In this document: one piece after another, positions 7,561 to 16,191 of the stretch | Layout of the letters: every line of letters starts with the position of its first letter | Numbering within the stretch: the stretch's first letter is position 1 | Source of the DNA: Desulfobaculum bizertense DSM 18034 | GTDB lineage: Bacteria > Desulfobacterota > Desulfovibrionia > Desulfovibrionales > Desulfovibrionaceae | NCBI RefSeq assembly: GCF_900167065.1 | Contig: NZ_FUYA01000002.1 | Coordinates: forward strand, 425,853 to 489,852 | Direction of reading: 5' to 3' | Length of the DNA: 64,000 bases | Translations under genes and position numbers: made by a program | Notes under the pieces: generated by a model | The model's database searches: none | What the model saw: only the letters and a program-made list of their open reading frames with translations | Told to the model about the DNA's origin: nothing

Positions 7561-8259
7561 ATGATGACGCAAACGAGCCTTAGCCCGATGAACATGTTGG
7601 AAGTGTTGCAGAACTCCGAAAATAACCCCTTCATGGGAATGTTTCGCGAGCGCAAGTACCTGAAAAATAACATGATTTATACTCCCGCAGAGTCTGGCGA
7701 TCAGATGATCGTCGTGAAGCGTGGGAAAGTTCGCGTCTTTTTGGCTGACGAAGACAAGGAATTTAACCTTGCCATTCTGCAAGAGGGTGATGCCTACACC
7801 ACACACACAAGGGCATCCCTTCAGGCTCTGACAGACACAACGCTTCTCGTGACCGAGATGGACGCCTTTGGTGAGCACGCCGCAGATAGCCCCTTCTTTT
7901 CTATGGCAACGCTGACCGTCCTTGGCGAACACCTCCGCAATACCCTGAACATTATCAACCGCCTTGCATTCAAAGATATTAAGATGCGTCTGTGCGACTT
8001 CCTTCAGCAGGAAGCTCACCAGAAAGGTGAAAGCAGCAGGGCAGGTGTCGTTGTTTCTACAGGTCTTTCCGTCAAGCAGATCGCCGATTTTGTTGGTTCG
8101 ACCCGTCAGACCGTGTCCACTCTGCTCAATGAAATGCAGAAAGAGGGCATCCTGACTCGCCTGAGTCGTGGCAAGTACGTGATTCATGACCTCGACGAAC
8201 TGATGATCGGAGCCAATTCTTCCTCCAAGGGAAACTCTCCTCGCCGTAAGGCCATGTAA
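7561..8259 (+). CDS. cooA: CooA-type CO-sensing CRP/FNR family regulator
   Basis: The 232-residue product aligns with Rhodospirillum rubrum CooA recalled from memory, without gaps at the start: MNMLEVLQ matches FNIANVLL, and KEFNLAILQEGDAYTTHT matches the block EISLFYLTSGDMFCMHSG. His82 falls exactly on CooA His77, the ferrous-haem ligand. The partner Cys75 is Thr80 here. The DNA-binding part, LSVKQIADFVGSTRQTVSTL, is a CRP/FNR helix-turn-helix, and FKDIKMRLCDFL matches FHDIKQRIAGFF at the hinge. The ATG at 7561 follows AGAGG; a TTG at 7444 would add 39 residues that CooA lacks. The gene lies directly upstream of the coo operon, which it probably activates. A different haem-binding or non-haem CRP protein remains possible. 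Confidence 0.78.
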   Translation: MMTQTSLSPMNMLEVLQNSENNPFMGMFRERKYLKNNMIYTPAESGDQMIVVKRGKVRVFLADEDKEFNLAILQEGDAYTTHTRASLQALTDTTLLVTEMDAFGEHAADSPFFSMATLTVLGEHLRNTLNIINRLAFKDIKMRLCDFLQQEAHQKGESSRAGVVVSTGLSVKQIADFVGSTRQTVSTLLNEMQKEGILTRLSRGKYVIHDLDELMIGANSSSKGNSPRRKAM

Positions 8260-8311
8260 AAAAGTTCTCTGTTTTTTTCAGCTCGCTAACGCAAGTCTGG
8301 CCTCGCTTTTG

Positions 8312-8327
8312 CGTCATCCTGGTGACA
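8312..8327. promoter_or_regulatory. Putative CooA operator upstream of cooM
   Basis: GTCA (8313-8316), six bases, TGAC (8323-8326) form a perfect inverted repeat; with flanks the half-sites are CGTCA and TGACA. This fits the published CooA site form TGTCA-N6-CGACA with a mismatch at the outer base. Its centre is about 100 bp before the cooM ATG, leaving room for a start site about 40 bp downstream, as at class II CRP-type promoters. Confidence 0.5.
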
Positions 8328-8421
8328 AAATGCACAAAAGTGTCGGCCAGATTACGGTCTTCCCGTCAGTTTTCCGATACTCTCAGTCCCCTGTCTGTAA
8401 GTGTATTAAGGGGGCTAAGAT

Positions 8422-11400
8422 ATGGACGCAGTGCAACCACTGTCCGTATCGTTTGTCGTATGCTTGGGCGCCGTCTTGTGTGTGGTGGCGCAGCTGGCTG
8501 CAGTAAAACGATACAGGAACCTCCTCCAGCTTTTTGGTTTGTCGTGTTTGGCAGAGCTGGGGGTCGTGTTGGTTGGGTTCGGTGCAGGCTCTTCGGCTGG
8601 AATTTCCGGCGCGTACCTGCACCTGATGTATCAAACCGTAACGCGGGTGCTCGCACTTTGTGCTCTGCTTGTGCTTGCTCAGAAGGCAAAGTCCTTTGAG
8701 CTGGCAAAGCTGCGAGGCATTTTTAGTGTGCATCCATTCATGGCGGGTGTTTTTGCCTTTGCCATGTTCGCCGCTCTTGGCATCACGCCATTTAAGGGCG
8801 CAGTAAGCCGACTCGCCATCCTGCACGGTGCGTTTGAGTCGGGTCATTACCTGAGCGCAGCTCTTGTGCTCGCTGGCTGTATAGCCGCAATCTCCTATAC
8901 CCTCAGAATTGTGCAGGCTCTCTGTTTTGAAAAGAGCGAGAGCTGGAAGGTCTCTGATGCTTCCAGAAGCTCTTTTGACAAAGCAGCGTGCTACGGTGCA
9001 GGCGTGCTGGCCTGTGGCGTTGCTCTTATGCACATGTTCCCCGAGGGACTTCTCCACATCGCAGAAGGTCTTGGCGACGGGCAGGCTCTCCCGCATTTTG
9101 AGTCTCCGTGGCCACTGGCAGCGATTGTGCCATACCTTGGCGGTTTCGTTCTTTTGGGCATCTCCCGCTTTGCACCAAAGGAATTCCGGGGCATCCGTGT
9201 CCGCGAAACCGTAGCTGTGGCGCTCTCTGTGCTGACTGTTCTGTGCGTCTTTGCTGCTGATGCAGCGTTGCCGCTGTCTTCCCTGTTTGCAAAAATTATG
9301 GCCTGTGTAGGCCTTGCCGTGACGCTGTATTCTGTCAGCTACATGGAAGGGAAGGAGCATACTGACCGCTACTGGTTCTTCCTGATGCTTATGCAGGGTT
9401 CCCTTGTTGGCCTGTGTCTGGCCCATGATTTTGGAACGCTGTATGGCTTCTGGGAACTCATGACTCTGACATCCTATTTCCTGGTGATCCACGAGCAGAG
9501 CGACGAAGCGCTTGAGGCTGGCTATAAATACTTCTTTATGTGTGCCTCTGGTGCGTATGTTATGCTTTTTGGTCTGCTTTTCCTGCATGCGCAGACCGGA
9601 AGCTTTGAGTTTGCTACTCTGAGCACTCTTGCTTCTGCTCTTTCTCCGGGAGTTGCCGCGCTCATCCTGGTAACATCTTTTGTAGGATTCTGGGTCAAGG
9701 CTGGCCTGATGCCGCTGCATAGCTGGCTTCCGGCTGCCCATCCTGTTGCACCGTCTTCCATCTCTGCACCGCTGTCTGGCATCCTGACCAAGACAGGCAT
9801 CTATGGTTTCCTGCTCCTTGGCTTTGCCATTATGGGCGTTGAGACTTTCCGGGGTGCTGGTGACGGCTGGAATATTGGTGCAATTCTGTCGTTTGTTGGC
9901 GCAGTGACAATGCTCTTTGCCGAGGTCATGGCGCTGCTCCAGCGAAACGTCAAACGGATGCTGGCATACTCCACAATGGCGCAGATTGGCGAAATCTGCA
10001 TTGTGCTTGGTGTCGGCAGCTATCTGAGTGTTGTTGGCGGGCTTGCCCATGTGGTGAACCATGCCATGATGAAGAATCTGCTCTTCCTTGGTATCGGCAT
10101 CGTGGTGATGCGAGCCGGGACGCTGGAGATTCAGGGACTCAAGGGGCTGGGACGCAAGATGCCTGTGACGGGTATCTGTCTGATGATCGCCGCCCTGAGT
10201 ATTGTTGGCCTTCCGCCGTTTGGTGGTTTTGTCAGTAAGTTTATGCTGGTGTATGCCTGCCTGAATGCCGGACATCTGCTGCTTGCAGCTGTCATCCTTA
10301 CTGGCGGCCTGATTGCGGCGCTCTATTATATGCGCCTTGTTAAGGTGCTATTCTTTGAGGCCTACGAAGGGACTGATACTGTCAAGGATGCACCGCTGCT
10401 GTGCCAGATTCCAATGGTTGCCTTTGCTGCACTCATTGTACTCTTTGGTATTGCTCCGCAGGCGCTTCTTGGGCTTGTTACTCCTGTTGCAGACGCGCTT
10501 GTCATGGGCGGAAAGCTTGTGGCGCAGCCTGTGCCTGCCTTTGATTTTGCATGGCCGTTCTTTGCGCTGGTGCCCATGCTGGGCGCTGTTGTGCCATACC
10601 TGTTGCGGCATGACCTCGAAAAATGCGGACTGGGCGCTGTGGGCGTCTTGGCCGTGTCCTTTGTTGCTGTGCTGTGCTCATGGTCTGGTCTGAGCACGGT
10701 TTCCCTGTGCTTTGCGCTGCTCATCACCATGATGGGTATTCTGAACACCGTGTATTCCGTGAGCTACATGGAGCATAGTCACACCCAGTGGCGCTTCTTT
10801 ACCTTCCTGCTGCTTATGATTGGCGGCTTGCTTGGTGTTGCTGGCTCCGAAGATTTGTTCAGCTTCTTTATGTTCTGGGAACTGATGAGCAGCTGGACTC
10901 TGTACTTCGTCATTATCCATGAAGAAACTGCGGCGTCACTGCGCGAAGGCTTTAAGTACTTCGTGTTCAACATGATCGGCGCAACTTTCATGTTCTTTGG
11001 TATCGTTCTGCTGACAGCCTCTGGACAGAGCTTTGAGATCGGGGCGCTTGCTCAGACTTTGAGCCAGCTTCCGGGCTGGGTTGGAACAAGTTCAATGGCA
11101 CTGATTGCTCTTGGCTTTGTTATGAAGGCCGCAATGCTCCCCGTGCGCATTGATGTGTGGATGCATCCTGCAACCGCACCAACTCCTGTCAGTGGATATA
11201 TCTCTTCTGTCCTGCTGAAATCTGGTCCCTTTGGCCTGCTCAAGCTCTTCTTCGTGCTGGGTGGGGCAGGGTTCTTTGCTGGCAAGTCCGGCATCTGGGG
11301 CCAGCAGGCTATCATGTACACTCTGGCCTGGGTTGCCGGAATAACGATTTTCTATGCTGCGGCTATGGCTGTTATTCAGTCTGGGCTGAAGCGTATGCTG

Positions 11401-12228
11401 ATCTATTCCACGGTGTCCCAGCTGGGCTATGTTGTGCTGGGTATTTGTGCCGGAAGTGCGCTGACCGTGTCTGCGGGTATGCTGCACTTTGTCAGCCATA
11501 TGCTCTTTAAGAACCTCGCCTTCCTGTGTGCTGGAGCAATCATGTTCCGCACTCACGCTGATTCATTGAATCAGGTTTCTGGCCTTGCCCGCAAAATGCC
11601 TGTGACGTTCGTTACTCTGGCTATTGCGGCCTTCTCCGCCATTGGCGTTCCTCCGTTTAGCGGCTTCACCTCCAAGTGGATGCTGTACCACGGCCTTGTG
11701 AGCCAGAATGAAGTTCTGCTTGCTTTGCTGTCTCTGACCGGAAGTGTGCTGACGATGGCGTACTTCATCAAGTTCCTGCATTCCGCATTCTTTGGCTATC
11801 CAACGGAGGCCATCAAGGACGTGCAGGAGGTTGGTCCATACATGCGCTGGCCCATGATGATTTTGGCAGGTGCCTGCTGCGTGTTTGGTGTTTTCCCCGG
11901 GCTTCTTCTTGCTCCCATTAACAGCATGATTGCTGGATTTGGCTTTGCTCCTCTCGACATTTCCCTTGGTGGTGTGGCGACAGGTGCCGGGTCATGGAAT
12001 GCAACGGAAACCGCAATCTTACTTGCTGTGGCCTATGGCGCAGCGCGGTTTGTAATGCATTTTATGAGCAGGAAAGAGCGAGTGTGCGAGATTCATACCT
12101 GTGGTGTGAGTGACATCGACGCTCGGGAACTGAATGTTCAGGCAGACAATCTCTACGAGCCGTTTATTTCGCTGCTTCGTGAGTGGATTGCTCTTCCAAA
12201 GACATTCCTTGCAAACAGAAAGGGGTAG
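8422..12228 (+). CDS. cooM: Coo hydrogenase large membrane subunit CooM
   Basis: This 1268-residue integral membrane protein is related to the antiporter-like NuoL/M/N subunits and should couple H2 formation to ion translocation. Its length matches R. rubrum CooM (near 1269). It is built from repeated modules. Residues 1-220 resemble only the second half of a module and lack the key charged residues. Residues about 290-690 and 755-1160 are two fuller modules, each with FWELM (membrane Glu) and a Lys in helix 7 (WVKAGLMPLHSWLP; FVMKAAMLPV). VGLPPFGGFVSK and IGVPPFSGFTSK mark the repeated ends. The ATG follows GGGGGCTAAGAT. It is the first gene of the operon. Confidence 0.9.
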   Translation: MDAVQPLSVSFVVCLGAVLCVVAQLAAVKRYRNLLQLFGLSCLAELGVVLVGFGAGSSAGISGAYLHLMYQTVTRVLALCALLVLAQKAKSFELAKLRGIFSVHPFMAGVFAFAMFAALGITPFKGAVSRLAILHGAFESGHYLSAALVLAGCIAAISYTLRIVQALCFEKSESWKVSDASRSSFDKAACYGAGVLACGVALMHMFPEGLLHIAEGLGDGQALPHFESPWPLAAIVPYLGGFVLLGISRFAPKEFRGIRVRETVAVALSVLTVLCVFAADAALPLSSLFAKIMACVGLAVTLYSVSYMEGKEHTDRYWFFLMLMQGSLVGLCLAHDFGTLYGFWELMTLTSYFLVIHEQSDEALEAGYKYFFMCASGAYVMLFGLLFLHAQTGSFEFATLSTLASALSPGVAALILVTSFVGFWVKAGLMPLHSWLPAAHPVAPSSISAPLSGILTKTGIYGFLLLGFAIMGVETFRGAGDGWNIGAILSFVGAVTMLFAEVMALLQRNVKRMLAYSTMAQIGEICIVLGVGSYLSVVGGLAHVVNHAMMKNLLFLGIGIVVMRAGTLEIQGLKGLGRKMPVTGICLMIAALSIVGLPPFGGFVSKFMLVYACLNAGHLLLAAVILTGGLIAALYYMRLVKVLFFEAYEGTDTVKDAPLLCQIPMVAFAALIVLFGIAPQALLGLVTPVADALVMGGKLVAQPVPAFDFAWPFFALVPMLGAVVPYLLRHDLEKCGLGAVGVLAVSFVAVLCSWSGLSTVSLCFALLITMMGILNTVYSVSYMEHSHTQWRFFTFLLLMIGGLLGVAGSEDLFSFFMFWELMSSWTLYFVIIHEETAASLREGFKYFVFNMIGATFMFFGIVLLTASGQSFEIGALAQTLSQLPGWVGTSSMALIALGFVMKAAMLPVRIDVWMHPATAPTPVSGYISSVLLKSGPFGLLKLFFVLGGAGFFAGKSGIWGQQAIMYTLAWVAGITIFYAAAMAVIQSGLKRMLIYSTVSQLGYVVLGICAGSALTVSAGMLHFVSHMLFKNLAFLCAGAIMFRTHADSLNQVSGLARKMPVTFVTLAIAAFSAIGVPPFSGFTSKWMLYHGLVSQNEVLLALLSLTGSVLTMAYFIKFLHSAFFGYPTEAIKDVQEVGPYMRWPMMILAGACCVFGVFPGLLLAPINSMIAGFGFAPLDISLGGVATGAGSWNATETAILLAVAYGAARFVMHFMSRKERVCEIHTCGVSDIDARELNVQADNLYEPFISLLREWIALPKTFLANRKG

Positions 12229-12230
12229 GT

Positions 12231-13196
12231 ATGCCAGATGTGTTTTCATATACCTTTCATATGCTGATTTTCCCGGGCGGCATCTTTGCGCTTTGCCTCG
12301 GACTTCTGCTGAAAGGTGTGGACAGAAAGGTTTTTGCTCGTCTTCAGAGAAGGGTTGGTCCTCCAATCATGCAGCCGTTCTTTGACATAGTGAAACTTGG
12401 CCGGAAGGAGTCCATCCTTCCGGCCTCGGGTCACACTCCAGTTTTCCGCTTTGCGCCGATCTTTGGCTTTATGGGAATGCTGCTCGCCCTCATGGTGATG
12501 CCTGTTCCCGGAGTCTGGAATGGGGCAGAGAGCATGGGCGATATGCTTATGATGCTCTATCTGCTGCCAATTCCGGCGATTGCCTTGATGCTTGCAGGCT
12601 CGTCCTCAAGCTCTCCATACGGCACACTGGGAAGCTCTCGTGAGATGATGTTGATGTTTGCGTACGAAATTCCGCTGCTGGCGGTAATTTTGGCTGTCGC
12701 ATTCAAAGTTGGCCTCGGGAATGGTGGCATTGCGGAGTTCTCTTTCGCAAAGGTTGTTGAATACCAGCAGGTCCATGGTTCATTTATTTTTGACTGGACT
12801 ATGCTCCCGGCATTCTTCGCCTATCTGCTTTTCCTGCCCGGAACACTCGGAACTGCACCTTTTGACCTTGTAGAGGCAGAGACAGAACTGCTCGAAGGCC
12901 CCTTGTTGGAATACTCGGGACCAGGGCTTGCCATGTTTAGCCTTTGTAGTGCATTAAAAATGGTCCTGGTTATGGGACTCGGTGTAGTGCTGTTTTTCCC
13001 TGGCACAGTTCCCGGCGGATGGATTGCAAACATTGTGTGGTTTGGTGTGAAGTGCATGCTTCTGATGCTCTTCTCCATCACGCTGGTTCGCGCAGCAACA
13101 GGACGGTTACGCGCGGACCAGAGCTTTAGGTTTTACCTGAAGTACCCGTCGATGTTCGCCTATGCCAGCCTCGCGCTGATCTTTATCATTCACTAA
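12231..13196 (+). CDS. cooK: Coo hydrogenase membrane subunit CooK (NuoH-like)
   Basis: The 321-residue protein corresponds to NuoH/EchB, the membrane anchor next to the hydrogenase module. NuoH-like features are the early KVFARLQRRVGPPIMQPFFDIVKL, the loop GSSREMMLMFAYEIPLL, and PFDLVEAETELLEGPLLEYSG, whose Glu residues line the quinone or ion channel in complex I. About eight hydrophobic helices are visible. The ATG at 12231 lies two bases after the cooM stop and overlaps a GGGGTAGGT ribosome site; a frame starting earlier, inside cooM, is unlikely. Confidence 0.9.
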   Translation: MPDVFSYTFHMLIFPGGIFALCLGLLLKGVDRKVFARLQRRVGPPIMQPFFDIVKLGRKESILPASGHTPVFRFAPIFGFMGMLLALMVMPVPGVWNGAESMGDMLMMLYLLPIPAIALMLAGSSSSSPYGTLGSSREMMLMFAYEIPLLAVILAVAFKVGLGNGGIAEFSFAKVVEYQQVHGSFIFDWTMLPAFFAYLLFLPGTLGTAPFDLVEAETELLEGPLLEYSGPGLAMFSLCSALKMVLVMGLGVVLFFPGTVPGGWIANIVWFGVKCMLLMLFSITLVRAATGRLRADQSFRFYLKYPSMFAYASLALIFIIH

Positions 13197-13209
13197 AGGA
13201 GGCTTTCCT

Positions 13210-13647
13210 ATGCAGATTGCTGAAAAACTTCAGAATATGGCTGCTCGGTCTCCGTGGCTGTATCGCATCAACGCAGGCTCATGTAACGGCTGCGACGTTG
13301 AACTTGCCACCACCGCGCTTATCCCTAGGTATGACGTGGAGCGTTTGGGCTGCAAATATTGTGGTAGCCCAAAGCACGCTGATATTGTGCTGATTACCGG
13401 TCCTGTGACGTCACAGGTAAAGGACAAGGTCCTTCGTGTGTATAACGAAATTCCAGATCCCAAGGTCACCGTTGCAGTGGGAATTTGTCCCATTTCGGGC
13501 GGTGTGTTTCGCGGAAGTTATTCGATTCCCGGAACGCTGGATTCCATCATCCCGGTCGATGTGAACGTGCCGGGATGCCCGCCGCGCCCGCAGGCTATCA
13601 TTGAGGGCGTGGCCAAGGCCTTGGAAATTTGGAAGACACGGATTTAG
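13210..13647 (+). CDS. cooL: Coo hydrogenase small subunit CooL (NuoB-like)
   Basis: The 145-residue protein is the [4Fe-4S] small subunit of a group 4 [NiFe] hydrogenase. The cluster ligands are in AGSCNGCDVE near residues 22-31, GICPISGG near 95, and VPGCPPRPQAI near 120; all four Cys of the NuoB/EchC pattern are present. It transfers electrons from the ferredoxin subunits to the Ni-Fe site in CooH. A GGAGG stands just before the ATG, 13 bases after cooK. Confidence 0.92.
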   Translation: MQIAEKLQNMAARSPWLYRINAGSCNGCDVELATTALIPRYDVERLGCKYCGSPKHADIVLITGPVTSQVKDKVLRVYNEIPDPKVTVAVGICPISGGVFRGSYSIPGTLDSIIPVDVNVPGCPPRPQAIIEGVAKALEIWKTRI

Positions 13648-13659
13648 GGGGAGACTCTT

Positions 13660-14169
13660 ATGCTGACATTTCTGAAAGTTCTCTGGAAAAACGTTTTGGA
13701 CGGGCCAGCAACCGAGCCGTTTCCGTTTGGAGAGACGCATACGCCAAAACGCCTGCGCGGCAAGGCACACATTGACGCGAGCAAGTGCACTGGATGTGGC
13801 ACCTGCAAAAGTGTGTGTGCTGGTGGTGCGATTCGGCTTCAGGCTCGCGAAGATGGGACCGGTATCAATTTCTACCTGTGGCACAACAGCTGCTCATTTT
13901 GTGGATACTGCGAAATGTTTTGCCCAACTGGCGCAATTACACTTTCGACAGACTGGTCCACAGCGCATCTGAATTCTGAAAAGTATGACTACAAGGAAAC
14001 GGAATTTATTCCGTACCAGCACTGTGTGGAGTGTGACGCTCCGATGCCGCGCCTTCCTGAGTCTCTGATTTCAGATCTCTATGGTGAACCCAACGAGGAA
14101 ATTCGAACTCTGTATACCCTCTGCCCGGAGTGCCGTCGCAAAAAGGCGGCCATGCAAATGGGAGTCTAA
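13660..14169 (+). CDS. cooX: Coo hydrogenase ferredoxin subunit CooX
   Basis: This 169-residue protein carries two [4Fe-4S] motifs, CTGCGTCKSVC near residues 44-54 and CSFCGYCEMFCP near 75-86, as in NuoI and EchF. The first motif has Ala instead of Pro after its last Cys. A second Cys set, CVECDAPMP and CPECRRKK near the C terminus, could bind another metal. It should relay electrons between CooF and CooL. Confidence 0.88.
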   Translation: MLTFLKVLWKNVLDGPATEPFPFGETHTPKRLRGKAHIDASKCTGCGTCKSVCAGGAIRLQAREDGTGINFYLWHNSCSFCGYCEMFCPTGAITLSTDWSTAHLNSEKYDYKETEFIPYQHCVECDAPMPRLPESLISDLYGEPNEEIRTLYTLCPECRRKKAAMQMGV

Positions 14170-14172
14170 AAA

Positions 14173-14703
14173 ATGAGCACTGTTTTGCAGCACAGTATTG
14201 AAATTCTGATTCAGCGGCTCTTGCCAGAGACAGCGGTTCGCTGGACCTCTGATGAGAAAAAGAACCTGTATGGATGGGTAGAGCTGGAGCATGCCGCTTC
14301 TCTGGCCACCGTCGCAAAAGAGCTTTTGACAGTGCAGGGGCGGCTGATGACCATTACGGCCCACGCTCCAGAAGAGCACTCCGAAAAAGGGTTCTTTGAA
14401 GTTTGCTACCACTTTGATGTCAAGGGGACGGCGTTGACCCTGCGTGTTGTTCCAGAAGGAGCGACTCCGACAGTGCCGTCTATTACGCCGTGGCATAAGG
14501 CCGCAGACTGGGCCGAGCGGGAGATTCATGAACTGTATCAGATTGAAGTTGCAGGACATCCGAATCCAGAACCGCTGTTTTTGTCCAATATTACCCAACC
14601 CTTGGCGATGGAAAGGCTTGTACCGCTCTCTACGATGAGTAATGGCGCATGCACTAACGTCTTGTGGGAACATATTATGGGTGAAAAGGCGGAGAAAAAC
14701 TAA
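14173..14703 (+). CDS. cooU: Coo hydrogenase subunit CooU (NuoC-like)
   Basis: The 176-residue soluble subunit matches the 30-kDa NuoC/EchD family. The hallmark is WHKAADWAEREIHELYQIEVAGHPNP near residues 97-122. It has no cofactor motif and is structural, packing against the large subunit. Its stop TAA shares one base with the cooH ATG, so the two are translationally coupled and probably made in equal amounts. Confidence 0.88.
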   Translation: MSTVLQHSIEILIQRLLPETAVRWTSDEKKNLYGWVELEHAASLATVAKELLTVQGRLMTITAHAPEEHSEKGFFEVCYHFDVKGTALTLRVVPEGATPTVPSITPWHKAADWAEREIHELYQIEVAGHPNPEPLFLSNITQPLAMERLVPLSTMSNGACTNVLWEHIMGEKAEKN

Positions 14704-15785
14704 TGGCAAGCTTTACAATCCCGGTTGGACCGTTGCACGTTGCGCTCGAAGAACCTATGTATTTTCGCGTTAACGTTGAAGGCGAGACTGTCAAAGGAGT
14801 TGAAATGTATGCGGGCAATGCGCACCGCGGCATGGAAGCTCTCGCGAGAGAAAGGAATATATTCCAGAATGTTGTATTAACAGAACGGGTATGTTCCCTG
14901 TGCTCAAATAACCATCCGTTGACCTATTGCATGTCAGTCGAGCACGTCGCAGGTATTACAGTTCCTGATCGGGCGCTGTATTTGCGAACCATTGCTGATG
15001 AAGTCAAGCGAATTGCATCTCATATGTTCAATGTGGGAATAAGCACTCACGTTATAGGCTTCCAGTCACTGTTTATGCATGCAATGGAACTGCGCGAAAA
15101 GGTGCAGGATCTGAAAGAAAATGTATGGGGTAATCGTATGGACCTCGCTGCCAACATGATTGGTGGCGTCAAGTTCGATATCGATGACGAAATTGTCGCA
15201 TACATGACGAGGACTCTGGAATCGTTGAAAAAACCTTGCGAAGAGTTCCTTCATTTATATATGAAACACCCACAGGTTAAAGCCAGAACTGAAGGCGTTG
15301 GCCTGTTCCCGTATGACGAAGCAGTACGGCATGGCTCTGTTGGTCCGGTCGCTCGTGGGTCTGCACTTGACAACGACGTGCGAAAGGAAACTCCATATGC
15401 AGCGTATGACAGAGTCGACTTTGACGTCATTACCGAAAGTGGCTGTGACGTCAGATCCCGTGCTGTTGTGAGATTGCGTGAGATCTTTGAGTCTATTTCC
15501 ATCCTCGAACAGTGCTTGCGCGACATGCCGTCAGGACCGCTTGCATGCGATCCTTTGCCAGAGATTCCTGCCGGGGAATCTATAGCTCGCTCAGAAGCTC
15601 CCCGCGGAGAGTTGATTTATTACCTCCGCACCAACGGAACACTGAAGCCGGAACGCCTGAAATGGCGTGTCCCGACCTATGTGAACTGGGAAGCGCTGAA
15701 AGTGATGCTCCATGACTGCAAGGTCGCGGATATTGCACTTATCGTGAACAGCATTGACCCCTGCCTGTCCTGTACAGAGCGATAG
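14703..15785 (+). CDS. cooH: Coo hydrogenase large (Ni-Fe) subunit CooH
   Basis: The 360-residue catalytic subunit reduces protons to H2. The Ni-Fe ligands are RVCSLCSNNHP near residues 61-71 and DPCLSCTER at the very end. The chain stops at the Arg after the second CxxC pair, with no C-terminal extension, so no HycI-type maturation protease is needed, in line with the Coo type. GVEMYAGNAHRGMEAL near the start is typical of NuoD-related hydrogenases. Nickel insertion should use the HypA encoded next and HypB at 49276-49935. Confidence 0.93.
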   Translation: MASFTIPVGPLHVALEEPMYFRVNVEGETVKGVEMYAGNAHRGMEALARERNIFQNVVLTERVCSLCSNNHPLTYCMSVEHVAGITVPDRALYLRTIADEVKRIASHMFNVGISTHVIGFQSLFMHAMELREKVQDLKENVWGNRMDLAANMIGGVKFDIDDEIVAYMTRTLESLKKPCEEFLHLYMKHPQVKARTEGVGLFPYDEAVRHGSVGPVARGSALDNDVRKETPYAAYDRVDFDVITESGCDVRSRAVVRLREIFESISILEQCLRDMPSGPLACDPLPEIPAGESIARSEAPRGELIYYLRTNGTLKPERLKWRVPTYVNWEALKVMLHDCKVADIALIVNSIDPCLSCTER

Positions 15786-15835
15786 GTAAACCCGGGCAAT
15801 GCGAGATGGAAAGGACGAAAAAGTGAGGTGTGCTT

Positions 15836-16177
15836 ATGCATGAGCTGGCAATAGTCACCAGTCTGCTTGGTATTGTGAAAGACGAAGCCAAGCGTCATGG
15901 CGCCAGACGCATAAGTTGTGTTCGTCTCAAGATTGGGGCCATGTCCTGCCTTGAGTCCAGAACACTTCGTTCCTGCTTTGAGATCTGTGCTGAGGGGACT
16001 CCTGCTGAAGGCGCGGAACTTGACATAACAGTTGTTCCGGTACGTTACGAATGCAGCGAGTGCCACACTCTGTTTGAGGAGCCAGAGAATTATTCCTGTC
16101 CACATTGCGGATCTGAACGATTCAGCATGAAAAATGGTCGGGAGCTTCTCATTGAAAGCCTTGAGGCTGAAAACTGA
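15836..16177 (+). CDS. hypA: Hydrogenase nickel-insertion protein HypA (coo operon copy)
   Basis: The start is set at the ATG giving MHELAIVTSL, because HypA needs Met-His-Glu at its N terminus for nickel binding; an ATG six bases earlier would bury it. The 113-residue protein has the zinc motif CSECHTLF...CPHCGSE (two CxxC) near residues 70-95. HypA passes Ni to the large subunit with HypB. It lies 50 bases after cooH. A second HypA is encoded at 49995-50348; the two differ widely in sequence, which suggests each serves its own hydrogenase. Confidence 0.92.
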   Translation: MHELAIVTSLLGIVKDEAKRHGARRISCVRLKIGAMSCLESRTLRSCFEICAEGTPAEGAELDITVVPVRYECSECHTLFEEPENYSCPHCGSERFSMKNGRELLIESLEAEN

Positions 16178-16191
16178 AGAGAGGTGCGGAA

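Noticed and set aside
8383-10275. 630-codon open frame on the minus strand
   Set aside because: It lies exactly opposite cooM, has no ribosome site and reads as a His/Gln/Lys-rich low-complexity protein; cooM has clear family motifs.
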